Shown: positions 28,858 through 39,302, counted from the first letter of the stretch. The stretch is 64,000 nucleotides of DNA from Crithidia fasciculata (GCA_000331325.2 CM003422.1:550001-614000); one strand, 5' to 3'. The notes: generated by a model not told the origin, from the sequence alone. Translations and numbers: made by a program.

Positions 28858-31800
28858 TTACGCAAAGGGGTCGAAGCCGGCCTCGAATTCGTCATTCGAC
28901 GAGGACGAAGAAGCGCGCGAGTGTGCTTCTTTTCGATCTGACTGCATCGGCAAAGCACTTGCGGGATAGAGAGACGGAGTGATGTACGAGCGGAACGCCG
29001 CCTGACGCGGAGGCGTGGCAAACATGCTATTGGGAGAAAGGGTCGGAATCACTGCGTGGTAGCTATTGAGCGGTGACGGCGGGCCAGTGGGCTTCTGCGA
29101 GTGAAGAGGCGGCGAGGGCTGCTGGACGACGATTGAGGACACCACTGGAACCGCCACAACATTTTGTGCGGCGTCCTCTGGCAAAGACGAATGGGATACT
29201 GGACCGGGATGGCCACCGAATAGCTCGTCGAGCGACGCAGGAGGAATCATACTCGCACTGACACCAGGAGGTGGAAACGACGTCGCCACCGCGAAACCGT
29301 CTGTCATGCGAGCGGCGACACCCTCCGCTCTCTGTGGGTTGACTTCCGCCGACCTGTTAGGCGAGAGTGACGTCGTCGACGCGCTCGGGGAAAGGCGCGC
29401 GAGTTGTTGCACTGGTGCACTTTCTAGCAGTTCTTCATCCTCTCCCGAATGCAAAGAATCCTCGTGCCTTCCGGTAGCCTCTTCGTTGCTAAAGGCGTGG
29501 GTATCTTCAGAGCCGCTTGCAGACGAACACGCGCTGTTTCTGTCAACTGCGCCGTTATCGACAGCGGTGACACCCATGTCTTCTGTTTCTCCACTTTTCG
29601 TTGTGGTAGACGATGCGCCTGACACTGCCCCAACAGCGGGCTGGCCCTCACTACCGCCCCTGTTCTTAAAAATGGGTGATTCCGCTGGCGTCATCGCTTC
29701 CGCCGCGTCGTCGTCACTCCCTGCAGAGGAGGAAGGTGTGTTTGCCGATGCGGCGTGCGGCTCGCCCGCTTCGCCTGTGTCAGCCGGCGCGCTTGTCTCC
29801 GCTTTCGCCATTTCTTCTTGCAGCTGTGCGAGTAACTCTGCTTCCTCGGCTGCTGTGACATCCAGCTGCGACTCTGCGTTCGTCAAGTCGCTGTCAGCAC
29901 TGTCACACAGTTCGACGGCGTCTTGATCAAGCGCTGCCCTTGATGCTCCCTGTGGCTCCGCGGTGGACTCTGCGAGATGCTGCGTCTCCCCGTGCAGCAA
30001 GGACGACTCTGGTGGATGCGTCAACGAGGCGCGGCTCGTCTCACCGCAAGACTCCTCTCGTGCCGTACCTTCCGGCGTCGACCGCTCTGCGAAAAGCGCG
30101 TCACTGCGCGCTGCCGTATCCTCCTCCTCCGCCTCGGGGCTGGCGGAGGAAAAACCGGTTCCATCATCTTTCTCCACGCAGTCGGCGAAGCGCGACGTCG
30201 GCGTTCCGTCCGCCTCATCAGCCGACACCTGCGCGAACGTACCATCCTCCGGCCCATCCAGCCGCTCGTACTCCGTCGTTGTTGCCGAGTCGCCGGACGA
30301 CGGCACAGACTCGCACTCGCCGCTGCGGAGCGCTTCGGGGTCAAGGCACCCGCTCTGCGAACCTCTCAACGATGTTGCCGCACCCGCAGCGTCGCCCGCA
30401 GACAGGTCGGGTGAAGTTGCCATCCTCTCTTTCCCTGTCTCCGAGCTCGTTGATGACGATGACGGCGCGACAGGCGTGCCGCACTCCCCCTCCTCGGCTG
30501 TGATAACCGCCGGTCCGTCCTGCAAAGACGAAAGTGCTGAAGATGAAGACGGGGAAGAGCACAAGGCACTGTCATCGCAGCGACTGGGCTCAAACTCATC
30601 CGCAACCACCGCAGTGTGACCAGAGGCAGGCGGTGTGTGAAGCACATCCGCCTCAACGTGGAAGAGGGGCGATGAGAGAGGGGGTGCTTCACAACAATGC
30701 AGCGCCTCGCTTCTGGGGTGCGACAGGGAGTCTAGCACCGCCCGCAACTCCGCGAGGTCGCTCGCAACCTCGCCCTCTAGGCCGTCGTCGCCAGTGTCAA
30801 CTCTCGTCTCATATAAATCGCCGCCTCCTCTCCAGCGAAGGAGTTCTGCGTAGTGGCTCAAGACCACTCCGTATGCGTCCAACGCCAGATGCGCAGCACA
30901 CAGCGCCTTGTCCTCCAGAAAAGCAGCGGTGCTATCGTCGGCCGCCGCGCTGCCCAGATCGGCCACTTCTGCGCTCGCCGCCACCTTCCCGTCCGCCTCG
31001 GCCTCCTCCGCGCGGGCTTGAAGCACCGACTCCAGGCACTCTACTTGCGACTCCAGCTCCTCGTTGCGGCGCTGCAAGGTTTCCAAGTCTAACGTGAGTT
31101 CCTCTCGCTCACCAAGCAGCTTCGCATGACAGGCAGCCAGTTCCTCCGTAAACTGCTGCACCGCGACAGCGTGGTACAAGGAGAACAACTCAAGAGAGCC
31201 CTCCACCGCCTCCCACCACAAGGCGACGCGTCCCTCCCTCTCACGCCTTCTAAGCTCCTCCTGCCACCCTGGAGCTCCTGGGGGTGCGGACGAGGCGGTG
31301 CCGCGCCGCTGATGGCCACTCCGCGTCGTGACAGTGTCGCGCTCGCTGAACGACCCCTCGGCGTCGTCGATGGCGTTCAGCGACTCAACGTTGAGGAGCG
31401 ACTGCGTGCTGGTGGGAACGGCGGTAAGACATCGATCCTCCGGAGAATGAGAGCCATGGTGCCGCATGTTTGCTCGCCCCTCTTCCTCCTCCCTGTTCAC
31501 CACGGACGCCACCGAGTGATTGTGCGAGGGTCGCGCCGTGAGAGAGGAATCCAGCGATGCCTCCTCATGCAGCTTTCGCAGGCGATGGATCTCCTTTCGC
31601 TGCTTTTCCAGTTGCGCATTCATCGCGGCAAACATCTCAGCGCGGTTGTGCTCCATTTCGTCGAAGCTGCGCTGCCGGTCAGCTTCGAAAAGCTCCACCT
31701 GCGCAAGCTGCTGCTCGTAGAGACGGATGCGGTCCAACAAATCCTTCTCGTGGGCGTCGGGGTTGCGCACGCGTATCGGCCGCAAGGAGCGGAAGTTGAA

Positions 31801-33012
31801 CATAGAACGCGACGCGGAACTAGAGGTCGCCACGGACGCGGAAGAGGTCCGGCCGGCCGCCAGCGCACCCTGTCGCCCTTCATAGGAGAGCGGCGAAACC
31901 CGAGGTGCCGCGCTGCTCGACACCGACGCAAGGCGCCGCTCCATCAGTGGGGCGAGACCGTCAGGAGCCGAAATGGCGCCACGCAACGAGCCGTCGCGCG
32001 TAGGGCCTTCTTGGGGTGCGGACCCTGCGCGGGAGTGCAATGGCTCGTCGTCCGCGTACATGAGCCGGACTCCGGCGATGCTGGTGTGCCGAGACACAGT
32101 TGCAGCGAGTGAGCGTCGCGCGCGTGTGTACTCGCGCGTCATCTCCTCCATCTCGGCCTCCAGTTGCACAGAGGCTCTCTTTAGCAACTCGTTTTCTTGC
32201 CTCAGCGCGCTCTTTTCCGCCTCGGTGGCTCGGATGATTCGCTGCAGCTTCTCCTCCTGCACATCCAAGTCGGAGATGTTAAGCTGCAGCCGCTCCAACT
32301 CCTGACGCAGCTCTGCAACGTCCTTCTCTGATTGCTCGCTGCCCCGCACAAGCTTCTGCCCCATACGCGCCTTTTCCTCCTGGTCATGTTGAGCAACGAT
32401 GGCGGAGTAAAATGCGTTTACCTCCATTAGCTCACGTACCTTGGATTCGAGCCTGGCAATCTCGTCCGCTTTGTTGGCGATTGCGGAGGCAGCAGTGGCG
32501 TTCTGTGCCTTCAGTGACGCCACGGTACTCTCCAAACTCTCTTTGTGCGCGGGTGGTGTGCGGGAGGGGCGGCGACTGAAATCGCCGTTGCCTGGCGCAT
32601 CTACGGGACGTAGTGCCTCAGGTGATCGCTCGCCTCCGGCCCCTTCGCCAGGAGGGTGCCCCTTTCCCGCACCCTGCTCCCCTGTTTTACTACGCGGTGC
32701 GCTAGGACCAGATGAACTCGCAGCCGTAATCGCGGGAGGCGAAGGCACCTGCTCCAGGCGCATCTCCTCCATTTGCTTTATGAGTGCTCCGATAGTTTCC
32801 TCGTCACTCGCAGACTTCTCGGTAAGGCGGTCGCTCTGCTGCCGCAGCACGCGTATCTCGGCATTCTTTTCGTGAATGAACTCTCGAAATCCGCTGATTT
32901 GAGACTCAAGCTCTTTGACTCGCTCCTGCTCTCGCTGCAACTGTGGGTGCATGCGCCGAATAAAACTAACGAGCTGCTCTCTCGTCGCCGTTTCTACATT
33001 AATCTGCTTCAT
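28858..33012 (-). CDS. Large coiled-coil protein with acidic low-complexity region and DPFA C-terminus
   Basis: 1384 residues from the ATG at 33012. The N-terminal ~310 residues are coiled coil, beginning with a compact helical segment (ATREQLVSFIRRMHPQLQRE). A Ser-rich region with basic patches follows, then a second coiled coil (~430-500) and a third near 620-690. Residues ~750-1230 are acidic and Ser/Glu/Thr/Ala-rich, with no fold apparent. The C-terminal ~130 residues are Pro/Ser-rich and end in FEAGFDPFA; together with LDELFGG (~1240) this resembles clathrin-adaptor-binding short motifs (DPF type), but that is a motif-level inference. No membrane segment or catalytic domain. Not recognised as a named family; it may be a cytoskeletal or membrane-trafficking scaffold. 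Confidence 0.75.
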   Translation of the reverse strand: MKQINVETATREQLVSFIRRMHPQLQREQERVKELESQISGFREFIHEKNAEIRVLRQQSDRLTEKSASDEETIGALIKQMEEMRLEQVPSPPAITAASSSGPSAPRSKTGEQGAGKGHPPGEGAGGERSPEALRPVDAPGNGDFSRRPSRTPPAHKESLESTVASLKAQNATAASAIANKADEIARLESKVRELMEVNAFYSAIVAQHDQEEKARMGQKLVRGSEQSEKDVAELRQELERLQLNISDLDVQEEKLQRIIRATEAEKSALRQENELLKRASVQLEAEMEEMTREYTRARRSLAATVSRHTSIAGVRLMYADDEPLHSRAGSAPQEGPTRDGSLRGAISAPDGLAPLMERRLASVSSSAAPRVSPLSYEGRQGALAAGRTSSASVATSSSASRSMFNFRSLRPIRVRNPDAHEKDLLDRIRLYEQQLAQVELFEADRQRSFDEMEHNRAEMFAAMNAQLEKQRKEIHRLRKLHEEASLDSSLTARPSHNHSVASVVNREEEEGRANMRHHGSHSPEDRCLTAVPTSTQSLLNVESLNAIDDAEGSFSERDTVTTRSGHQRRGTASSAPPGAPGWQEELRRREREGRVALWWEAVEGSLELFSLYHAVAVQQFTEELAACHAKLLGEREELTLDLETLQRRNEELESQVECLESVLQARAEEAEADGKVAASAEVADLGSAAADDSTAAFLEDKALCAAHLALDAYGVVLSHYAELLRWRGGGDLYETRVDTGDDGLEGEVASDLAELRAVLDSLSHPRSEALHCCEAPPLSSPLFHVEADVLHTPPASGHTAVVADEFEPSRCDDSALCSSPSSSSALSSLQDGPAVITAEEGECGTPVAPSSSSTSSETGKERMATSPDLSAGDAAGAATSLRGSQSGCLDPEALRSGECESVPSSGDSATTTEYERLDGPEDGTFAQVSADEADGTPTSRFADCVEKDDGTGFSSASPEAEEEDTAARSDALFAERSTPEGTAREESCGETSRASLTHPPESSLLHGETQHLAESTAEPQGASRAALDQDAVELCDSADSDLTNAESQLDVTAAEEAELLAQLQEEMAKAETSAPADTGEAGEPHAASANTPSSSAGSDDDAAEAMTPAESPIFKNRGGSEGQPAVGAVSGASSTTTKSGETEDMGVTAVDNGAVDRNSACSSASGSEDTHAFSNEEATGRHEDSLHSGEDEELLESAPVQQLARLSPSASTTSLSPNRSAEVNPQRAEGVAARMTDGFAVATSFPPPGVSASMIPPASLDELFGGHPGPVSHSSLPEDAAQNVVAVPVVSSIVVQQPSPPLHSQKPTGPPSPLNSYHAVIPTLSPNSMFATPPRQAAFRSYITPSLYPASALPMQSDRKEAHSRASSSSSNDEFEAGFDPFA

Positions 33013-33938
33013 TTCGCTGCACGTCTACGCAGATCTAGCCAGCTAGAATTTGCGAGGCAAACACAAATGAGCAACAATGTGAGTGCCAACGATTCATCGA
33101 ACACGCAATCAACAAGAAGAGAAAGAGAGGAGACAAGAAGAAAAGAGAGATCGGTTTCTGCCTGATATAAATGGAGCTTTTTACTTTCATTGAAAGCGAG
33201 CCGGCAGCCAACACAAAAGCAGTCGCGACGCGCGCGCACAGAACACCTACCAAGCTCTTTTAAAAAGTCAGAAATAAACACTCTCGAATATCCGCAACGC
33301 TCGTCCTTGAATTTAGAAAAAAAAGTTTGCCACAAAGAGCAAGCTTTTTTAAAAGCAGCCCTTTCGCCCCGCAAATACACGCACCAAAGCACGTGTAAAA
33401 AAAGGGGTCCCACGGATAGTAAACAAGGAGGATACAGCTTTAAAGAGAGAAGCCGTGGGCAAGCAACGTTCATCCATCACTGGATGAGAAAAGCTCGAGG
33501 GTTTGTCAGCACTCCGTATCAAAGGCCATCGGTGACCGTCAATGACTGTGCTTGACCTCTAGGAATGCGCCGGGCAGTTGCGCGTAGCGAAAGGCGCAAG
33601 TCCTTGGCCAGATTTTTTGTTATTGTTATTGTTGCTTTCGGGTAGTTCACTTAGTGTGCAGCATTCGTAGAGAAAACAGAAACAAAGACCAACAGCAGTT
33701 GTCAGGTCCAACGCTACCTCTATGATAAAAACAGTTCCCTCTTGCAGTCGATGTTGTTGAAGTGATTATTTGTGGGGATTTTTTTTGTTGTTGTAGAGAG
33801 CGATACAGGCGTTTGAGAGACAAGAGCGTACAGAGACAAGTTGATCGGGAAGTCAGTGCGCTAGTTGCTATATACAGTAGAGAAACTAAAAAATGGAGAA
33901 AGTTGGTGAAGCACTACTCAAATCTAGGAAAAATAGGG
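33013..33938. other. Intergenic, no gene recognised
   Basis: About 0.9 kb between the cysteine peptidase and the large coiled-coil gene. On the sense strand 33100-33150 is a strong TC-rich tract, a good candidate for the splice-acceptor region of the 1384-residue gene. No supported open frame. Confidence 0.55.
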
Positions 33939-35048
33939 CTACGCCGTATCCATGACAGGGAACGTGGACCCGGACAAAACACCGCACATCCCGCACACCC
34001 ACTCCTGATCTGGATCGCCGTCGCAGGCAGCACCCATATGAGCGTCAACCGACCAGCCGCACTGTGGAGTCTTCTCGCGAAGGAGACGCATGTAGCCGCC
34101 CTCGCCCCACCGCGGTCCCCATGAATTGCGAATAATCCAGTAGTCCTTGCCGGAGTCGTAATCATGTCCGTACCCGACAAGTTGCACAGCGTGGTTCTGC
34201 GTGATGTTTTCGGAGTAGTCACAGCCGTCGAAGATGCCTCCGGTGTAGCTTGACCAGCGCGACGCGTCCACACTCACCGCAATGGGCCCCTCAAACGCAA
34301 CGGCGTCCATCAGCGCCTCCTGATCATTCGCAGGAAGCTCAACGAGCGACGCCACCTTCGCGATTCTGCTGGCGCTCATATCCTCGCAGGCGCCGGTTTT
34401 GCCATAAAAGGCGGTGTAGGGGTACGCCCACTCCTCTTGAAGGCCGCCCGCCTTGGCAACGTAATCAAACGCCAGAGACTCGATGGCGCCTTCGCACCCA
34501 CCACGCCCACCGCAGTGGCGCGGGTTCTCGGTGCACGCCGTCACCTGCTGCTGGCTGAGCACGTGCAAGTTCCCCGTTGCAATGGCCCAGTGGGACTCCA
34601 TCGCCTCCACCGCGGAGTGCGCCCAGCAACTCCCACAGTGGCCCTGATTCTTGATCGCCGTCAGCACTGGCGGGACACTTGTGCGGTAGTCGACACGGTG
34701 GGGTAGCGTGTGGGAGGAGCGGTTGTAGACACTGCGCGACAAGAACGGGCGAGAGCCTTTCAGCATCAGCGGGCGAGCGCCGTTGAGGGCAGCAATCTCA
34801 TCATCCGTCCAGTCTGTCATTTCATTCACTCCCTGCCGATACAGACGCTTTTCACCACGGTTAAATAATTCGATATTGCGGACGCGGCTTTCAAAGACCT
34901 TCAGGCGCTTCGCGTACTCGACGGCATTGTAGCGCTTGCCAAACTGACGGATGTAGGCATCAAAGGCGTTGGTCGACTCCAGCCTCCCCTCGGCACCGAT
35001 GAGAATCCAGGAGACGAGGAGGAGTGCGACAAGGAAAAGAACGCGCAT
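33939..35048 (-). CDS. Papain-family (C1A) cysteine peptidase precursor
   Basis: 369 residues from the ATG at 35048; an upstream in-frame TTG is not used. Signal peptide VLFLVALLLVSWILIGAEG, then an I29-type prodomain (FDAYIRQFGKRYN, FESRVRNIELFN, GVNEMTDWTDDE), then the mature enzyme from about residue 120. Catalytic residues are visible: Gln and Cys in NQGHCGSCWAHS, His in ITQNHAVQLVGYG and Asn in WIIRNSWG. Expected to be secreted or lysosomal. The C-terminus carries a Cys-rich loop (GAACDGDPDQEWVCGMCG) more like protist/plant cathepsin variants than like the Leishmania CPA/CPB enzymes, and it lacks the long C-terminal extension of CPB. His replaces the usual Phe in CWAFS. Confidence 0.92.
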   Translation of the reverse strand: MRVLFLVALLLVSWILIGAEGRLESTNAFDAYIRQFGKRYNAVEYAKRLKVFESRVRNIELFNRGEKRLYRQGVNEMTDWTDDEIAALNGARPLMLKGSRPFLSRSVYNRSSHTLPHRVDYRTSVPPVLTAIKNQGHCGSCWAHSAVEAMESHWAIATGNLHVLSQQQVTACTENPRHCGGRGGCEGAIESLAFDYVAKAGGLQEEWAYPYTAFYGKTGACEDMSASRIAKVASLVELPANDQEALMDAVAFEGPIAVSVDASRWSSYTGGIFDGCDYSENITQNHAVQLVGYGHDYDSGKDYWIIRNSWGPRWGEGGYMRLLREKTPQCGWSVDAHMGAACDGDPDQEWVCGMCGVLSGSTFPVMDTA

Positions 35049-35540
35049 CTGAAAGTATGGACCAAAAGGCAAATACGAGAGCAGAAAGAAAAATTGTTGC
35101 CAACCTAGCGAAAAAAAGTATAAAAGTAATAATGATGGGAAAAAATGTATCGGGTCAAGATATGAGAGAACAATGGAACAGCGTCACGCCACATTGCATT
35201 GCGTTGCGCAGGCGAGCCACTTTACCACTCGTCCACAAAAATCTTCTGCCACACATATCTTGTCGTTAACAACAACAACGAGAGTGGTTCGTAACGGCGC
35301 CGCTCAATACCCACATGTGTACCCGTCTTATAAGACCGTACGCTGTGTCTTTCACCGCTTTTCCCGCAAGAAGAGCTGCACCAATCGTCAACTGACAAGC
35401 ATCCTGCATCCAGAAAAGAAAAATGCATGTCTCTTTTTTAAATTATTTCTAAAGTGTATTGGTAGTGGACATTGAACACATCCACAATCTACGAACAAAA
35501 CCATAAAGCAGGAGTCCAGATCTATATGAAAGCAGGGGAC
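35049..35540. other. Intergenic, no gene recognised
   Basis: About 0.5 kb separating the cysteine peptidase from the coiled-coil gene to its right. Nothing beyond presumed UTR and splice signals. Confidence 0.5.
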
Positions 35541-37430
35541 TTACGAAGTAGCCTGTAACACGGCTATAGAGGAAAGCAATTCGTCGAGCTGCAAGCGGAA
35601 AGCCTTTATCTGCGTGTTTTTCTGCTCAAGCAGCAAAAGAGTTTGCTCTTTTAAAACACGCTTCTCCATCTCAGCGATTCGCCGCACTTCGGATAGCTCG
35701 TATGCCATTTCCTCCTCTTTGTGAAGGGAACGTTTTTCTAAGTAATTCAGCCGCTCACAGACCGCAACGAGGGAGGCATCCAGACCCCTTTTCTCCACGA
35801 TGCGGATGAGCTTCTCGGAAAAGCCCTCCCGCTCATCCTCTCGCCTCCGATGGGACATTGTGAGCAGTTCTGACTGGTGGTTTGCTTCTAGGCGCTCAAG
35901 CTCCTCGTTGTGTCTTGCACGCATCAGCTGCAACTGCGATGCAAAGCCACGCTTCAGCTCTCGCACGCGTACATCCCAGTCCGCACGCACGCCGGCAAGC
36001 TCCGCTTGAAGATCAGAAGATATCTGTTTCTGCTTGACCGACTCCGCAGCTGCATTGCTCAGCATTGCCTCCAGACGTAACACATCAGCGTTCGGTGAAG
36101 GCGAAACACCAGCACCACTTATACCGCCGTCGCTGTCGGCCGCCGCGACGAGCTCCTCCATCGGCTTGGAATCCTCTGCTGGAGAAGTAGCGTTTCCGCT
36201 TCGAAGCGGAGTGGCTTTGCTGGTCTCGACCGCGCGGCGCAGTTCACAATTCTCTTTTTCTAAAGCGTTGATCCGCCGCTGCAAATCAAGGCTGTCCTGA
36301 GGCTGAACAGGACGACTCTGGAGTGCTGCAATTGTTTTTTGGTAGCGCTCGCATACTTCCTTTGACTCACCCCGCAGCCGGTCCATCGCCTGCTGCGTAA
36401 ACTCGTCTTTCTCAGCCAAAGCTGCCTCCAACGAATGAATTCGCGCGGTTTGCTTTTTTAGTTGCAGAGTGTGCGCGGCGCTGTCTTGACAGGTCCGGAG
36501 CAGTTCGCCAATACTCTCCTTCTTCCGCATAACTGTGTCCTCCAGCTCATGCGTTCGATGCTGGAGCTCGTCTACCTGGCGCACGTATAGACGCTGGCGT
36601 TCCTCTAGCCGCTTTTTATCTTGCTCCAGCCTTTCAACCTCACTATGCAGCGCGTCGATTGTAGACTTGTGAACCTCGTGCATCCGCTCATACTCACGCA
36701 ACCTAGCGGTGTGATCGCCCAACTCCGTGACGACTGCTCGTGCCGATGCTTCGTCTAGGGAATAATCAGCAGCTTTGTCAGACAAGTGGGGGGAAGCTCT
36801 GCTAAGAGTACTTTCGTCCGCCGCTTGCCTAGGGCCGGGTGTCGGGAAGCTACCTGGAAGCCGTTTGGCTTTCTCAGCCTTTAAAGCATTTTGAAGATCG
36901 GTAACACGGGCTTGCAAGTCTGCCAGTTTCGCTGCGTCGTTGGAAACGCGTAAATTCGACCGTGCTCCGAGGTCCTGCTGTGCGCTGAGTAGCAGACTGT
37001 GCTTTGCTTCAAGATGTTCGTACTTGGTCTCGAGATCTTTGTAGAGCGCAACCGTTTCTTTCTTTTCTTTCAAAAGTGCCTCGTTATCTCGCTGAAGCGC
37101 AACAATTATTTTCTCCTGCGTTTCCATTTCTCTCCGCAATAGCTGCGCATCGTTAGGTGAGTCCGATCGACTTGCGGCATGCACTTCATGTGCTTTGCCA
37201 TACCGATCATGTAAAATGGGGCCCAGAGAAACTTTTGGCACAGCTCTTGATGAACTGCGATCGCTGGCGGAAGCCAAAACGTTCCGGGATGGGGAACCTT
37301 TGCCCGAAGAAGAATCCTGAGAAATATCGGCCTCAGTCCGGCGCTCTGCCTTCGACGCATCCATTGCACTTAAAGCTTCGAGTGCCAGGTCTGCGGATCG
37401 ATTGTTGCTCAGGGCTGGGAGTTTGTTCAT
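35541..37430 (-). CDS. Coiled-coil protein, function unknown
   Basis: 629 residues from the ATG at 37430; the two preceding in-frame codons start at GTG. After a Ser-rich N-terminal ~90 residues, most of the protein is long coiled coil with regular heptads (LRREMETQEKIIVALQRDNE, KKRLEERQRLYVRQVDEL), interrupted by short Ser/Pro-rich spacers (~205-225 and ~405-440). The C-terminal ~100 residues (ERLNYLEKRSLHKEEEM, AFRLQLDELLSSIAVLQ) are again helical. No membrane segment. Such proteins are typical of the basal body, flagellar attachment zone or axoneme in trypanosomatids, but no family-specific motif was recognised. Confidence 0.75.
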   Translation of the reverse strand: MNKLPALSNNRSADLALEALSAMDASKAERRTEADISQDSSSGKGSPSRNVLASASDRSSSRAVPKVSLGPILHDRYGKAHEVHAASRSDSPNDAQLLRREMETQEKIIVALQRDNEALLKEKKETVALYKDLETKYEHLEAKHSLLLSAQQDLGARSNLRVSNDAAKLADLQARVTDLQNALKAEKAKRLPGSFPTPGPRQAADESTLSRASPHLSDKAADYSLDEASARAVVTELGDHTARLREYERMHEVHKSTIDALHSEVERLEQDKKRLEERQRLYVRQVDELQHRTHELEDTVMRKKESIGELLRTCQDSAAHTLQLKKQTARIHSLEAALAEKDEFTQQAMDRLRGESKEVCERYQKTIAALQSRPVQPQDSLDLQRRINALEKENCELRRAVETSKATPLRSGNATSPAEDSKPMEELVAAADSDGGISGAGVSPSPNADVLRLEAMLSNAAAESVKQKQISSDLQAELAGVRADWDVRVRELKRGFASQLQLMRARHNEELERLEANHQSELLTMSHRRREDEREGFSEKLIRIVEKRGLDASLVAVCERLNYLEKRSLHKEEEMAYELSEVRRIAEMEKRVLKEQTLLLLEQKNTQIKAFRLQLDELLSSIAVLQATS

Positions 37431-37889
37431 GCACAAGACTGTGTCGGGTGCTTACTTTGTTTTGAAAAAAAAATGAAGGGTAGGAGCAGGAAAAAAAGAG
37501 GCAGGTGAAGAGTAAATCATCGATTTGCAAATGATTACAGCGTAGTGATTGTCAAACTGAAAAGCGGGAATATCAAGAAGCACACGCGGAAAACTCGGAA
37601 ATTTGAAGTTTGGCAAATCGCTATTCGACAAGCAGCAGAACATGCGTTGGCGTGTCGTCGTCATATATATTTTTTTCACTCCAGGAACGTGTACTGAAAA
37701 ATTCTTGTGTATTATGCATCTGTTTTTCTTTTTTTTTGCTTTGGAGCGATCTTATCGCGACAATTCCAATCAGATATTCCCTTTTACCGCGCGAGAGGAA
37801 ATTTGAGAAAAAAAAAAGCAGAGACTTTTTTGTAAAGGGAAAGCGCGGCGAAAAGTGCACGCGCACAAGTTTTAAAAAGAGGAAAATTG
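37431..37889. other. Intergenic, no gene recognised
   Basis: About 0.46 kb, with T/A-rich homopolymers. On the minus sense strand 37450-37500 is pyrimidine-rich and is probably the splice tract of the coiled-coil gene to its left. Confidence 0.5.
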
Positions 37890-39302
37890 TCAATCAGCCA
37901 TTGACGTTTTTCGACGCAGATTCCTCGCTTTCTGGAAAAAATGCAAATACTCAGACATTGACGATGAGGCTTCTGTCTGCCTACTTTCATCGGCCGCCGT
38001 TGTCAAAATAACATTCACGCTTCGCTGGTCTGGAATCAGACCTGCGAGGTATTGAACTTCCTCTTGCATTCGTTTCTCAACCACAAGGGCGGCTTCTAAT
38101 GTCATTGTTGTCTGGTCACTGTTACGTTGTAAAGAAACAACCTGCCCTCGCAACTCCTCAACATCAGTGCATAATTGCCGGCGCTCGTATTCGGCCCCGT
38201 TCAACTCTGCAGCGCCAGTTCCTTTTAAATCAGTTAAATGTTCCACTTGATTTCTCAGAGCGGCATAATTTGCCTCACGATCAGCTAGCACTTGCTCCTG
38301 GTCAAGACACTGACGCTCACGACGCTTTAGCTGCAAAGACAATTCAGCATAGGTTTTTTTCAGCTGGGCTGTTGACTGTTCCATTTCCTTCATATTTGAA
38401 AGGAAACTCGTTCTAGATTGCTTACACGCCTCAGTGTGGCGGATAACCTCACTCAATTTCTCTTGCAGTACGCTCCTGGTGTTCTCCAGCTCTTTCCTTT
38501 GGCGTATCCAGCCCTGCGTGGCAGCTTGTAGAGCGTCCAGTGCACACTGAGCACCATTGATTGACACGTCGTCCTCACTGAAAGAAGATTCTTTGAGCAC
38601 GACAATCTCCGATTCGCACGCGCGCTTACATTCAGCTTTTAGCGCAGCATGCATATCCTCAGCAGCTTTAACACGAGCCTTGGAGTCAGAAAGAAGCTTT
38701 TTTTGCTCTGCAAGGGCTTCGCTAACGCGGATTTCTCCGAAGTCTAGCTGCCGATCCTCCGCGAAGACTTGCTCGTCTTCGTCACTTAATTCTTGAATGC
38801 ACGACATCACCACCGCTGGTGCACTTCGCCTGTCGAGAAGCTCCGTCAACTGCCAGAGGTGGCGCAGCTCCAGGAGGCCCCCATCGTAGGGTTTTTTGTA
38901 TGGTGAACAGCCGCCGCCGATACCATTTTCCGCCGTAGCCCCTCGCTTGCTGCCAGATTCTTCGCCTGGTAGTAGATCCACAACAGCTTTGAGCTGATGC
39001 GCAACTTCACAAAATTTTGTGGCTTTCTTTTCTAAAAAAAGAGTGTATCGCTTGACGCAGTCCTCCTCCACAAGATCCTCCTCGCCGCTAGTTTTAAGGA
39101 GCTCTGCAACATCATCAGTGAGCGAAAATTCTGCGACAAGTTTACAACGAATGCATTTCTCGTGCGCGGCCGTTAAAAGAAGCAACGTTTCCTCTTGTCG
39201 CCTAGCCAAAGCTTTCTGCAGCGCCTCTCTGATTAAGACATTTATTATTTCTTGCAGCGCAGCTGCTTCCTCTGAGAGATGCTGTCCTCCCATCAAGATC
39301 AT
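37890..39302 (-). CDS. Coiled-coil protein, first gene of the minus-strand unit
   Basis: 470 residues from the ATG at 39302 (an alternative ATG lies three codons on); the upstream extension begins with TTG and is rejected. It is largely alpha-helical and coiled coil (LEEDCVKRYTLFLEKKATKF, LSEVIRHTEACKQSRTSFL, LKRRERQCLDQEQVLADREA), with the C-terminal ~40 residues more polar. No membrane segment, signal or catalytic motif. It lies next to the divergent strand-switch region, so it is the most promoter-proximal gene of this unit. Not recognised as a named family. Confidence 0.75.
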   Translation of the reverse strand: MILMGGQHLSEEAAALQEIINVLIREALQKALARRQEETLLLLTAAHEKCIRCKLVAEFSLTDDVAELLKTSGEEDLVEEDCVKRYTLFLEKKATKFCEVAHQLKAVVDLLPGEESGSKRGATAENGIGGGCSPYKKPYDGGLLELRHLWQLTELLDRRSAPAVVMSCIQELSDEDEQVFAEDRQLDFGEIRVSEALAEQKKLLSDSKARVKAAEDMHAALKAECKRACESEIVVLKESSFSEDDVSINGAQCALDALQAATQGWIRQRKELENTRSVLQEKLSEVIRHTEACKQSRTSFLSNMKEMEQSTAQLKKTYAELSLQLKRRERQCLDQEQVLADREANYAALRNQVEHLTDLKGTGAAELNGAEYERRQLCTDVEELRGQVVSLQRNSDQTTMTLEAALVVEKRMQEEVQYLAGLIPDQRSVNVILTTAADESRQTEASSSMSEYLHFFQKARNLRRKTSMAD

